NCBI RefSeq assembly: GCF_030253575.1
Contig: NC_080559.1
Location: 5,416,501 to 5,480,500 of the forward strand
Reading direction: 5' to 3'
DNA from: Rhododendron vialii
Lineage: Eukaryota > Streptophyta > Magnoliopsida > Ericales > Ericaceae
DNA length: 64,000 nucleotides
Positions within the stretch are counted from its first letter, which is position 1. Each line of letters starts with the position of its first letter. The translations under genes and the position numbers were made by a program. The notes under the pieces were generated by a model, which was not told the origin of the DNA, searched no databases, and saw only the letters and a list, made by a program, of their open reading frames with translations. Below are positions 12,482 to 25,421 of this stretch, piece by piece.

Positions 12482-13087
12482 AACTATTACAACTTCCAAA
12501 AAAAAGCCACCCGAATATTATTACCTTCTTTTGCATGCAAGTGTATACGGAAATGAGCTCTCCAATTTTAGAGAATAAGAGAACCATGTGCCAAAACCCT
12601 GGATTGTTTGACATTACAATTATTTTTTGTCAATATTAAATACATCAGCGGAGTTAGTGGGGTGACATATTCCTAAACAAAATGCAACGGTTGATAACAT
12701 ATACTGTATGTGGCAGGTCAAGTGGCGAGCACTAACGATAGCTTCCAACGAAAGAAAAACTTGAGATTGAAGACCGGCGAAAATTTATGTCAGGACAACG
12801 AAGGGATGACTTACAAATTACAGGAAAACTATGGCGCCGACATAATTTCCGAGGTGAAACTATAAATAAAATGTACAGAAAAGGAAAAGACACACTGGGA
12901 AAGACAGCCTAGCGAAGAGGAGAGACAGCTACAGAAGAAAAAAGTTTCACAAGGCAGTCACCTAAGCAAAGACAGCTCAAGCTCAGTACTTAGGGCAAGA
13001 TTTTGAGAACTGAAGTTAGCTAATGAAAACTGGACTGGCATAACAACAATGCACTACATATCACTCGTTCGCCGCTGCAACAAGACG

Positions 13088-16000
13088 TTAGAGAGGAGCT
13101 GAGCTTGTTCGGCGGAGCTGATACTTGGGCTCGGGAGGTAGTACACATGGCAAAACCTTCTCCACTTCCTGTGACGGTAAAGATTCATGTACCCAAAAAA
13201 AAGGGTAAGAATCCAACATATCAGTAGACAAGAAAAAAGTACTTGATTTTTTGTTGTTTTATATTATGAAAAAATAAAGAAATTCCATAAATTGAAGGAA
13301 AAACAATCAGACATTTGCCAGATTTACAGTAGCAGCAATGACATTCACCCAAGAAAACACAGGTAGTAATAACAAGAAGAAATAAGAACAAACATCCTAG
13401 CACAGAAAAATTATTATCGTAATACCAAAGCAGTGATGTGATAAGAGCAAACAAGCACGAATACGGCAACGGTCGTGCCACTACACGGATGTGCAAATAT
13501 GTCCGTTTTAAAAAATGAGGACACGAACATGCGCAGACATGTCGAATTAAATAGTACTAATATTGATGTTGTAGAATAGAAAAGAAACTTTAATTCTACC
13601 AAATTAAGGATAAAACTAGGGATCAGCACAAGAAATAATACCATTGACAATATAAAAATAATTGCCCTTAAATGAACATTGAAAAACTAATCAGTTGATC
13701 CTTAACCAACTTTTTAAATTGCATTCTGACCTCACAAGTGTTGTCAATGTGTTCTGAATGTGTCCCCAGCGTGTCTAGCGTGTTTCCAATATGACTGACC
13801 ATGAAACTATAAAAAGGAAATAGGACATGGGGCTGCGTGTTTCCAACATGGCTGAGCATAAAACTATAACCAGGATATATGGCAAGTGTTTGAGCACGTT
13901 CGACACATGCAGGACGTGTCAGTTTATGACACAGATAGACGTGTTTTTGCCTAGGACATAAGATTGTTGTACTCGCAATACACGCAAACCAAGAGGTCTA
14001 CAGTTGAGCAAAAAACTGGCAAACAAGAATTGCAAGCTCGTTTTCTGAGAACAACCAATCCTATTCTGAGTTACATGATTACAAGCACAATGTCAGTTTA
14101 ATTTCTGCAATTTTCACAGTTGAAACACTGATACCCTTGGAAATAATTAATCTTATCACACCCACTCGACCCTAGTACACCAAAGAAGATGAAACAACTG
14201 TTTTACGTCTCATGATGTACTGTTCACAGCCTCCGGAACATTGCATACATAGTTTCTATACCCATTTTTCCAATTCTTGAAGCCTCAACCACTTACTAGT
14301 TACTACAAAAAAACACACCTAGAATTTATGTCTTTTCAAAGCTTTGGGCCACTAAAAAGTGATATTCAGCACTAACATAGCTCTTGCACCATAGCCCTGC
14401 GTCAGTTTTAGGCTCACTGCTAGTAGGGAAGTCTTCCATGGAATTGTCCTACATTAGATTGCATATTCATGTCCTTGAAATTGTTTCCACATAGGCACAT
14501 ACCACTACGAATACCAACCTCAATCACTATAGACCCCTTCCCCAACTCTCAACGAGAAGGACAAAAGAAATGAAACCACCTTCTTGATGCTTCAATTCAG
14601 CCACACAATATATCTACATACCCAATTAGGGCATGTGAAAGCCAGTAATGAACCACTTAGTCAATAACCATAAACAAGTATAAACTCTCTGAAAATAGGA
14701 TCACCGAAACCCAAATAAAAAAACCCATTAAATATTGGACTCACATTTCTCAAAGCACTCTCACTACTACAAGTTGCAGGGCTTCAGCAAGACTCTTTAA
14801 TTTGAGAGAGGGGTCAAGCTTAGTTCAGATTCTTCAGAAGCACATGGAAGTCACAAAGTTGTGTTATTTTGAAGATTATAACCAATGTACTTGTTTTTGT
14901 TTCATCAATCAGTAACAAGGCAATGATATGCAAGAGGACAAAACCACCCACACTCTATCTTTAGGCTCTCACAATACAGATTGGGAATGCACCAGTAGGA
15001 AATCACATGGAAAACAGATAGTATGACTATTGTAACAACCATAAAGTTGCAATAAGGTCATGATCTAAATACAATTGCAATAAGAACAAAACTACTCTAT
15101 ATTACTCTTAACAATCTAAGTAGTAGTCAATGATTCAGTAATATTTTTTCAGAACAGAAAAAGAAAATTAAACACCCTTATTACGATATGTACATCTGAT
15201 GTCATCACCATGGTACCAAATGAGATTGAATCCATCATTCAAAAGTGGTCAGTTACACAGACCTTACAAGCTTTTGATATGCAAAGTAGTAAAAGATGTT
15301 AACAAGGAAAAGCCCAATTTCAGAAACACAGCATTTTCTCAATCCTAAGTAAGCAAAACGTATACAGACATGCAATATAAGTTAAACCTATGTAGACGTG
15401 CAATATAACTTAAACCAATACTTATACAAATGCAATTTCTCGCTCTCTCTTCATGCCTCCGGTAATAAATGAACAAGGGATGGTTTAACTCTGTGTAGGT
15501 CCAAATGGCCTTAAAATCTTGGTCGGATTTCTAACCCCATTCAAATGTCCTTGTCCAAAGCTATCAAAATCGTCTTTTGTTTGAATGCGATCCATTCTAG
15601 TTGCTCAGTTTGATTTTTCGGATTTGCTTATAATCGCGGGATGCACTCTTCCATAGAAGTTTAGCCACTTAGCCCAACTTCAGTGTACACCAAAAGTAGG
15701 CTTTGGAAGCTGGATTTTATTGAGTTTTGCGGCGAATATGGGATTATTCACGACCCTGTTAGTGCAATATTTAATCATGACCCTGTTAGTATGTAAGCTA
15801 AAAGTTTATCTGCTTCTCAATGACTAGCTATACTTGTTGAAAACCTTGACTGAGTGCTGTCATCATCATGTTTGATAATTATTTACTGGGGATCAATGGT
15901 CAAAGGGAATAGGTAGCCTAGGTAGACCCCTCTTGGATTTTGCCATGACCAAAACCAAACTTCATAAACTTTCAAACTGAAAACTGAAAACCCTCAAGTA

Positions 16001-19000
16001 CGTGCTTATTTGAATCCTGCAACTATTATACTGTGGCTTTATTTATTCAAAATGAGGCGCAAACGAGACCTACAGGTTCGTATTCAGAATGAGGTTCAAA
16101 GAAGACCTACAAACAGTGAGCGATTGACGACTTTATCAAGTATCTCAACTTTGAATGTTCTTGAACAATATCAAGAATATACTCCCTGTTTTATATTGCT
16201 GTACTTGCATATTCTACACCATTTTATACATGCACCTTCTTTCCCTAGGCTACCACCCTGCATTACCGTAGGCCACAAGAGTGTGCTATGATCAAGGTTC
16301 TGAATACCGTACATATGGTACCGTTTTTATTACTAGTATGATACGTAGCGGTACCGGTACGATAGCGGGTATCGTTTTGAATTTACTGCTATCAAAAGAT
16401 ATATGTATACATATATTAGGTAACTTGACATATCTTAAATAAGTGTTAAAGATGTATATTAATCACGAGATAATTACAATTGTTGTCCTATAAAAACACA
16501 ACTTTCATGAGAAGCAAACCCATATAAATACATTTTCTTATGAAAAAGGGAAATTTCAGCTATTAAAGTTGTAATTTTTTAACCGGCTATTAAAGTTTGT
16601 ATTATAATATAGTAGTAAATGATAAGGCCGTCAAGTCAGGGGGATAAGTGTCCTTACTCCAATTTACAGATTCAACACGAAACCCCAATTATTCCCATGC
16701 CAGACTTAAGTAAACCCATTGGTCAAGAAAAAACAGCATCCTTCTCTGCTTTTCCACGTTGCGTATTCAGTACGGTACGCAGAATGACCGGTATTTGGAT
16801 GGAAACAAATGGTACCACCGCAACTGCCCGGTAATTTCTCCTGGACGGAACACAGATGCTTGGATACTGCTTTTCTTCACAACTGGTACATACCGGGCCG
16901 CACTGGACGGTACAGTACGGTATATACAACCTTGGCTATGATCCTTCAATGAATTCCTAAGGCAATGCTGACTAAGAAGAAATACTATCTAGCTGGCCCA
17001 CGCCCAAGTGTAAGTAAAGCAGTAGCCCTACCCATCGGGAAGAGATAGGCTGCACCTTACAACGTTGATGACTGATGGCGTCTAAATCAGCAAGGTAGAT
17101 TGATCTATCCTAGCAGTAATTCAAAAGCAGCAAATGAAACAAAGAAATTGGAGAAGAAAAGATAAAAACCTTGAAAAGGAAAGCACTATGAACAGGTTTT
17201 CCTGAGGTTAACTTATCAATTTCTTTCTAAATGTTCCCTTCTTCCTTTGTCTTCTTTCTTTCCATGTACTTCTAGTTCAATCACCCCACACATATAAGCA
17301 CCACCAATTTTCTCGTCCAAGACAAATATATTGCTGAGTAGGCCCCAGCAAGGAATTATTCTCCCAATAGGGAAACAGGGACCTAGAATTGAATCAATAT
17401 CTTTGGATTACGATCCCTTCACATTCTTCAAAGGTGGACATCTAAAATCTACAAAATGGGAAGATGGTTGGTAAATCAACCGCTGAAACCATTTTAGTCC
17501 ATCTTTTAAAAGGCAACTTATAAGTTTGATTGTTTGTTTCTTTATGGACTCTGAATTTTCCAGGATATTTTTAAGTTTCTCGTAGTTAGAGATTCTATGG
17601 TCTACATTCTACTCCCAATACAGGAGACAAATTTGTGGAACAGAAAAATTCACCAAATGATTCAGATCATTTGACTAACAATTAATTCAAGATGATCAAT
17701 CCTAGACATTGAGTATGCCACATTATAAGCGAGACTAATTTCATGATAAAACCCTCATCAAGTAGGTGGATAAGTAGTTGTCAAATAAGTACTTCACAAA
17801 AATCTTTTAACCACTTAAGCTCGTGATTGTCTACCATCACTCATAGATTTGTGTCTACTTTAGGTTACTTAATCCAGGAAAGGTATAGCAACTCAAAGGA
17901 AAATAGCATTTCACATTCCTTTGTTTCACTTTCACATTTAAGTCTATATCACCAAACATAAGATTGGCAATAATAAAATCATATGACAGTTAGGAACACT
18001 GGAATTATGATAGAAAGTACCTTCTGTCTCTTAAGCCTTTCATTCTCTTCTTCTAGACGGGAAACCTTGTTCTCTAGCTCATGGGTATAAGCCTGCTCAT
18101 CAACACATTGCATCTTTCATAGTCGTGCAGAAAAGGAAATCCAACCTAATTTTGGGCAAACACAAATACGGACATGCACACCAAGGTTTTGAAATCTAAC
18201 CTGTTTCCTAGCTCTTGACCGGGCTGCGGATTCTCTATTCTTAATCATTCTCTTCTGCCTCCTCTCAACTGTTTTCTCAACCACATCTCCGGGGGCAACC
18301 CTTTTCCGCCCGGGTGTCGGTGTGTCCGAGAGCGTGCCCATCAAAGCAGATGGAGACATGTTCATTTGGTTTTCAGGGTAAGCCACATCCATAATAGAGT
18401 TTGGAACCATAGGCAGAGCCTGTTGAACTGGGCGCCCCGGCATGAAAACAGCAAGCATGTTCTGCTGCTGTTGTTGTTGCTGCTGCTGCTGATTTTGTTG
18501 TTGCTGTTGTGAGGGGAGCTGGTAGTGCATCCATTGAGCCGGTTGTGGAATACCTTGTACGGGCAATGCAATCGGATCATCGCCTAAAACAGGGCCCGGA
18601 TTTTTCTTGCCAGGGGATGATTCAGCAACCACCCCTGCCTTAACCAAGAAGTCCTCCAATGTCATCTCCCCAAGAGTAGGTTGTCTATCATGGGCGGCTT
18701 TCCGACCGTGAATATTCCTATTACTCTGCTGTTGACCCTGTTGAATATCCTGCCACACCTCATCAACAGTCTTCTTGCTCAGATCCCTAGACAGAGAGAG
18801 GCTCGATTGCCGGTGCAAAGAGGAGGTTGATGCTGCCAACTGGCTCTGCTGTGGAGCCGCCGCAGCCCCATAATCAACCTCTTGATTCGCTTCCGCAGTC
18901 CACACATTCTTGAGAAGCTCATCGAGATTCATGCTGCTAAGTGGTTTCCCTAAATCTCCTAATTGGTGTTGAACCTCATCTAGCGTAAGACTGTAAAACG

Positions 19001-19124
19001 ATCCTTGCCGCGCCAATGCATGAGATTTCTGCCCATGGATTCGACCACTACTAGCACCTCCACTAGCCGCAGTAGCACCACCGTCACTGCCACCACCTTG
19101 AGATCCCATTGTCTGGGTTCCCAT
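13088..19124 (-). CDS. AREB3-like: bZIP transcription factor, AREB3/ABI5-like (group A)
   Basis: Three coding exons, 18201-19124, 18021-18092 and 13088-13168, give 358 aa with all junctions in phase 0. Conserved SnRK2-target blocks are visible: RQGSFYSLTLDEVQ (about 39-52), RQSSLSLSRDLSKKTVDEVW (about 105-124) and QPTLGEMTLEDFL (about 148-160). The bZIP basic region (KRMIKNRESAARSRARKQ) ends at residue 308 on the exon boundary; exon 2 is the leucine zipper and exon 3 carries the C-terminal RRTSSAP block. Group A bZIPs bind ABRE elements (ACGTG core) and switch on ABA-responsive genes after phosphorylation. The C-terminus and N-terminal blocks fit AREB3/DPBF3 better than ABF2, by family knowledge. 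A Gln tract lies at about 206-221. Intron 2 is 4,852 bp and holds transposon remnants. Confidence 0.9.
13450..13960. repeat. dispersed CGTGTCC-rich repeat in AREB3-like intron 2
   Basis: The stretch contains GCATTCTGACCTCA and repeated GTGTCC, GCGTGT and CACATG-like words. The same words recur at about 30,180-30,440 and 59,340-59,700, so it is one dispersed family of unknown class. Confidence 0.5.
16293..16934. mobile_element. hAT-like non-autonomous element in AREB3-like intron 2
   Basis: The terminal inverted repeats are CAAGGTTCTGAATACCGTAC on the left and its near reverse complement at the right end. A perfect 8-bp duplication GCTATGAT flanks it (16,285-16,292 and 16,935-16,942), which is hAT-like. 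The 642-bp interior holds no transposase frame. Confidence 0.8.
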
Positions 19125-19530
19125 TCACCAGCCCTCTACAACCACCAAAAATCAGTGCCCCCACAAATCGATCTAAAACCCTTTATTAATTGTAACTCAA
19201 GAATGGATTCAGCTTACTGATCAGAAAAGGGGGGAAAAAAAAAAAAGACTTCATTAATTTTATCAACAAAGAGTAATAAATAAACCCTCAAATCAGCAAC
19301 CCCAAAATCCCCAACCGCCAGACTCAAGAAACTACACATTGAATCCATTCAATACAATTCAAAAAACCCTAATTAAACACAGTAGCAAGACTTCAACAAA
19401 ACCAATACCCATATCAGAACATCCACAAACCACTCGAAAAAACAAAAATCCCAGATCAAATCAAAATAAAAGGCATTGATTTTATGGATAGAAACAATAA
19501 AAAGAAAGAAATTTAAGCAGCGGGACTCAC

Positions 19531-19640
19531 CTGAATCAGAAGTTATAAAACCCAGAGAGAGAAAATCCAGGAATCGATCAGCTTGCATGCGAGGAGTCAT
19601 GCCCGACATCCTCCATAAGCCAAGAGAACCTAAAAATCAC
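19531..19640 (-). other. probable untranslated first exon of the AREB3-like gene (5' donor)
   Basis: The minus strand shows a strong donor, CAG followed by GTGAGT, with the exon ending at 19,531. It is preceded by a CT-rich leader. Possible acceptors lie at about 19,173 and 19,214, upstream of the ATG at 19,124. The upstream exon boundary and transcription start are not fixed. Confidence 0.45.
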
Positions 19641-20172
19641 ACTTCCCTGTGCAAAAAACAGTGCTTTTCAATCTATAATCCGAGATGAATTTATTGTTTA
19701 GTTATATACGAGGATACAGATACAGACCCACATTCTATTTTCTAGAAGAAGAAGAAGAAGAATATGCATGCTCACAGACACAGATTACATATATATAGTA
19801 TGTGTATATATACGTATATGTAGGTATATTTTTCCCACCAGAAAATGAATAAACCGAAAATAGAAGGATGAGTAAAGCGAAGGGAAAGAAAATCCAAATA
19901 GGTGGATACGCACAGGCACAGCCAGCCAACAACTGCTCGTACGGTACATGTATTCGTTACAAAAAAAATGCTAAAGGCACATCATCTAGCGACACATCAA
20001 TCACACCCTCTTACATACAAGTGGGATTCTCACGTGTATGTGAGAGGGGTATGGTTGATATGCCCCTAAGGTGATTTGCCCGTAGCATGTTCCGTTTGTT
20101 ACTGCAAAATTGAGAATTTTTTTAAAATAGTAGGAGCATGTAGTTCGGGAAAAGAAAAAAAAAACGCTACTA

Positions 20173-20427
20173 CTTGCACAGCAGCCGTGCACAGACCAGT
20201 TTTGCGCCCGTCTCGGGTCTCACAAAGATGATTGGAGCCGCTCATTTTGTTCAAAATACTTCATTTATGGTCCCTGTAAAAAATCACTTCAATCCGATAT
20301 CGGGAATGGTGTTTACGAATCATCTAACTTTGCTTCAAAATTTAGCCTGCTCCGATCATCTTTGTGAGACCCGAGATGGGCGCAAAATTGATCTGTGCAC
20401 GGCTGCTGTGCAGCCTTTGCTATGCAA
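20173..20427. mobile_element. foldback MITE with about 62-bp inverted arms
   Basis: The left arm starts with GCACAGCAGCCGTGCACAGA (20,176) and pairs with the right arm ending at 20,411. The outermost CTTGCA / TGCAAG also match if the left end has lost 14 bp. No clear target-site duplication. Confidence 0.75.
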
Positions 20428-20439
20428 GCAGACTTTCTA

Positions 20440-22349
20440 AAAAAAAAAAAACATAAGAGAACCCCGGCGGGTGGTGAGGGCTTGAGACTAAGACCCCGTT
20501 TAACTAAGATTTTTATTTTTTAATTGTTTTTTTATTTTACAAGATAAGTCATTTTTTTATAATATATCACATTTAATTCAAAAAGAAACACCTATTGTTT
20601 TAGTTATTAGAACACACTCTTAGTGGTTTGTTCCCTTCAAAATTTTCAACTTCAAAACATCGCAAGTGTTATCAATTCTAGTTGATACATAGCTTTGCTT
20701 CAACTTTAATTAAACTTTTCATAAATGGGCAGTAGAATTAGACGTCAAAATTAATCGAGGTACACGTAAATTGATCTGAACATTTGAATTATAAAATTCT
20801 AAAAGAAATAAAATAAGAGTTATAGAATTCAACTTTACTTGCACGCCGCAGGACCCATTTAAAAAACTGCAAATTGTTTAGTTCTGTGGGGTCGGTCAAT
20901 ACTTTCAAGTTTCAAGTTCCAAGTGAAAATAGAGACCCTACAACTGCATTCCCAACCCCACCCAATGGATAATAAAAATACACAAAGATGCATAAAACTA
21001 GGCCCCTCTAGGGGCCTCTTGGCCTATGGCTCTGCACTCATTTTCAAGATAAGTTTTTTCCCCATTTTTTAAAGGTAAAAATTGCTACCGCAAGTGTGTG
21101 CGTAATTATACCATTCGACACTTTCTCATGTCATGTGGTGTCGTCCAAGTCACATAAAACCTTTGTTTTTTCATTGGGAGATGACCAAAAATTTAGAAAA
21201 AAATCATTTAAAACAGGTGAAAACTTTAAAGAATAAGTTTATCGTAGGCTGATACTGTATAGGAGTACTTAGGTGTGTTTTAGATTTTCTTTAAAAAATA
21301 AGTACTTATTTGCAATTTTCAAGTTTAAAAATAATAGGTTTACTAAAATAAAAAAAATGTAATATGAATTTTGTTTGATAGATTTCAATGAGATCTATCA
21401 AATCCTGCAAAAAAAATTAAAAAAATATTTTCATAAGCCCTATTATTTTTAACCTTGAAAATAGATTCTTATTTTTTAAATACTTATTTGAGAAAGCAAA
21501 ACGGGACCTGATACGTTCACAAACTAACCGGATTACATACAAACAAAAATGATTGAGAACATGAACAGTCAATCACCTGCATCGAAATCGTTGGACTTGA
21601 GAATCATCACCGATGATAGGTGATTGTTCTAATTAGAGGCAGAGGTATGCTGGGACCAATCGGGGCGAGGCCCACACAATGTTTAGATTTTGTTTATAAT
21701 TATGAGTATAGTCTTGAACATTTTCTACATAGTTTAAAATTTACTAGTTTTTATCATTCAGATAACTTTGATTTGGTCGAGGCAAAGTTCAAGTAATATC
21801 ACATCGTCATGTGAAGTGTATTTGTTTGGATGAAAATCTATCTTTTAGTTTGGCCCTCCACGAATTGAAAATCTTGATTCTGTCCCAAGTCCCGATGGAA
21901 ATGTGCATCCAAACTCTTCAAACTAAAATGAGATAAGTTCGAAGATAGCAGTTCTGCAAGAGACAATTCTTTTGCACAAAGTTCTTATCAAAGTCTATTA
22001 CAAAAAGACTATTTTTTTTTCCCTCTTTTTTAATCATATGTAAGCAATCGTCGAGAGAAAAATAACACTTGCGGTGGCCACAGATTTAAGAAAACCAGAT
22101 GATAGTCCCACAGATATTTATTTATTTTTTGCTTCTTTTTTTTTTTTTTTTTTTGCTTTGTTCCAGTTTGTCTTAAAGGCTTAAAATGCTGAAAATCTCA
22201 GAAGCCACTTTAAGTATCCCAAATAAAGCAGTATAATTTTTCAGCTTGATACTATTTGACAAGTAAAATTTCCACTTTTTAAAACTTCCCTGCTAAACCA
22301 ATTACAGAAGTGAGGGAAAACAAGAGCCTGTAGCATCAAGGTTTAGATT
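20440..22349. other. AT-rich intergenic DNA with a foldback at about 21,290-21,495
   Basis: No gene seen. An AT-rich inverted repeat (AATAAGTACTTATTTGC near 21,297 against AAATACTTATTT near 21,480, each next to a TAAAAATAATAGG-like inner segment) forms a MITE-like foldback. The rest is AT-rich unique sequence. Confidence 0.5.
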
Positions 22350-23083
22350 TGGGAAAATTTCAAAATGGTACCTGAACTTTGCACCAAATGTCACAGAGAC
22401 ACCTGAACTTAAATTTATTTCAATTAAACACCTATACTAATAAAATCCCCAAATTTAGACACCTAAACTTAAGTTTATTTCAATTAAACACTTGTACTAA
22501 CAAAATCCCCAAATTTAGACCACCGCTGTTATACTCCGTCTCAAAAATTGCTGACATGGCATCTCCAACCTGTTTAAGTTGCCCCATTGCACATGTTTCC
22601 AGTAGAGGACAATGCACCCAAGTGAAACCCATCATTAGAAGTCTGCCGAGCAGAAAGAAGAACTAGATTTGGGCAAAAAAACATGGTTTGGATGGAAAAT
22701 GACATTAACCTAATTGATTTCCCTCCATTTCTCTCTCCAGAAGTCTGCCTATGGTTCCACCATCTCCCTCACTTCAACTCTAGACCTGAAGTCTGCCTAT
22801 GAGTTTCGCTTGGGTGCATCGTCCTTTGTTGAAAATATGTGCAATGGGGTAACTTAAACAAGTTGAAAATGTTATGTTAGCAATTTTTGGGACAGAGTAT
22901 AACGGCGGGGGTCTAAATTTGAAGATTTTGTTAGTATAAGTGTTTAATTGAAATAAACTCAAGTTCAGGTGTCTAAATTTGAGAATTTTGTTAGTACAGG
23001 TGTTTAATTGAAATAAACTTAAGTTCATGTGTGTCTGTGACATTTTGTGCAAAATTCAAGTGTCATTTTGAAATTTTCCATTT
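22350..23083. mobile_element. long-TIR foldback element
   Basis: Arms of about 280 bp (22,350-22,630 and 22,803-23,083) are inverted copies. Each begins with an AAATTTCAAAATG word and contains two tandem units of about 67 bp with TTTCAATTAAACAC. The central spacer is about 170 bp. No transposase was seen. Long TIRs suggest a Mutator-like or foldback class. Confidence 0.7.
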
Positions 23084-24163
23084 GGGAAAAAGATTTCACC
23101 AAACAACTGTTAGGGATGACGACGACGTAGGACAGGTATGTATCACTATCTCCGTCCCCGATTCCCAAACCCAACTCCGATCCTCGTCTCCACCTCGATC
23201 CCCACTTGGAAATTTTTTTCACCCCCCATCCACATCCCAAATAGGAAATGGGGTTCTGAACATTAAAAAAATCCTCTTTGAATATTTTACAAACATCGCT
23301 ATAACTATTCCACGAACAATCAATTATTGAAATCCAAAACCTAGTTGATTTGCGTTTTCACTTAGAAAAATAAAACAAATACCATCCTCACAAACGGTTT
23401 AAAATCAATATCATCAACCATCCTGAAATCCAGAAGTTCAATACAAACTCACGAAAAAAAAAGAAAAGGGACCATAACAATTGCAACCTAATTAAGAGTA
23501 ATTGAAAATCCAATAAGGAAAATCAGGGATCCAGTAAGGCCATATGAAAATTTACCACCACAATGTTAAACCCACAAGGAAAGCTCCCACTCGGACTCAG
23601 CAATGCCAGAAAACAGAAGACTGGAATAGTACAGGTGCACTACAAATCCCATCAACATCCTAGACAGATTAATATACCCAAATAGAGAGGTCAAAGCTAG
23701 TTGAATGTGTCAAGCTTCAACTGGAAATATTCCACCCAGAAAATAATGGGACGGTATCAATATTAACCGGAGAGGGAAATTTTGATACCTGAGTCTACAA
23801 AAGCAAAAGAAAATCCCCAATGTAACGTAAGCACTAAGCACAAGGTACGCTTGTTCAAAAAAAAGAGTACCTGATGTGTTAGAGCCTTAGAGGTACCTTT
23901 CCTTTGGTAATGAGTCCCATTCCAACCATAAAAAAAGGCACTACAGACTGTTAGGTAGTAAAAAAGCGGAAAAAAGCTTTTCTGGAAAACAACATAGTTA
24001 GAAGAACAAAACCAAATAGAGCCTTACGTCCCAATAATTTGTGGTCGGCTACATGAGTCCATTTTCTCCATTGAACTCGGTCGAGGACATCGTGTTTCAC
24101 AAGTTAGAAAAACTGTGCTGAAGAATGAATAAAGAGCAAAACTGGCTATAACTAACCAAGTGT
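23084..24163. other. intergenic DNA, no gene seen
   Basis: AT-rich sequence with no recognised domain or repeat structure. Confidence 0.4.
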
Positions 24164-25249
24164 GCTTGGTTTGATAAGTTCAGCAATTCTGTTGTTGCTC
24201 ATGGCATGACTCGAAGTAAGATTGATCACTCTGTTTTCTTTAAAAAGACCGATCGTGGGATTGTGATTTTGGTTGTTTATGTGGATGATATTGTCATCAC
24301 TGGCAGTGATAGTATTGGAATTCAAAGCTTAATTCGTCACCTCTGCTCTACTTTTCTTACTAAAGATCTGGGCAAGCTTCGGTACTTTCTTGGTATTGAG
24401 GTTGCTCGATCCAAAGGAAGCATCAGTTTGTCTCAAAGGAAATACACCCTTGATCTTTTGAGAGATATAGGTTATCTTGGTTCCAAACCTGTCGCCACTC
24501 CTATGGATACTAATTTAAAGTTACTTCCTGATGATGGTGAGTTGATTGATGATCCTGAAGCTTATCGGAGACTTATAGGTAGACTTATCTACCTTACTAG
24601 ACTTATCTACCTTACTATTACTCGACCTGATATTTCCTATGCAGTCAGTGTGGCTGGTCAATTCATGACTCGTTCTCGTGTTCCTCATATGGAGGCAGCC
24701 ATTCGTATCCTGAAGTATCTTAAAAATGCTCCAGGACGTGAACTTCTTTATTGATCATTTGGTCATCTTCGCATCGAGGGATATACCGCTGCTGATTGGG
24801 CAGGATCTCCTACAGACGGTCAATCCACCACCAGCTTTTGTACTTTTATTGGTGGTAACCTCGTTACTTGGAAAAGTAAAAAGCAGTCAGTTGTTGCTCG
24901 TTCTAGTGTTGAGGCTGAGTATTGAGCTATGGCACAAACATGTGAACTCACTTGGCTACCCACTCTTATACGTGAATTCGGGATTCCAGTACATGATCCT
25001 ACTCCTCTCTATTGTGATAATCAGGCTGCTATTCACATAGCTAACAACCCAGTATTTCATGAGCGAACTAAACACATCGAGGTAGATTGTCACTTCATTC
25101 GATCAAAAGTGGAGTCTAAGAAGATTACTACTCCTTTCATTCCTTCGGGGTCTCAACTCGCAGATATTTTTACCAAAACTCTTCTCAAAGCTACCATTGA
25201 TTCTATATGTTGCAAATTGGGTGTACATGATATATACTCTCAAGCTTGA
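24164..25249 (+). pseudogene. 5'-truncated Copia retrotransposon pol remnant (RT and RNase H)
   Basis: The frame opens abruptly within the reverse-transcriptase domain. It shows the YVDD catalytic box at about 24,280, and continues through the RNase H region to a natural stop at 25,247. Integrase, protease and gag are absent upstream, so this is the 3' part of a Ty1/Copia element. It is dead: TGA stops interrupt the frame at 24,752-24,754 and 24,923-24,925, and an 18-bp tandem duplication at 24,581-24,616 adds six codons. Confidence 0.9.
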
Positions 25250-25256
25250 GGGAGAG

Positions 25257-25421
25257 TGTTGACTGTATATATTTAAATTAGGAAGGAAAAGAATTTAGGT
25301 AGCTAATTTAAGAATCTGTATATATTTGATTACGTGTATTTCCTTATTTCAAGATTTTGTTTCCGTAGTTGATAGGTAGCTTGTATTATAAATTGACCTC
25401 CAATGGGAGAAATTCGTTCAC
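25257..25421 (+). mobile_element. partial 3' LTR of the Copia remnant
   Basis: A purine-rich tract (CTTGAGGGAGAG) precedes TGTTGACTG, the usual start of a Copia LTR. The end at about 25,421 (CA) is a guess because no second LTR is present for comparison. Confidence 0.5.
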
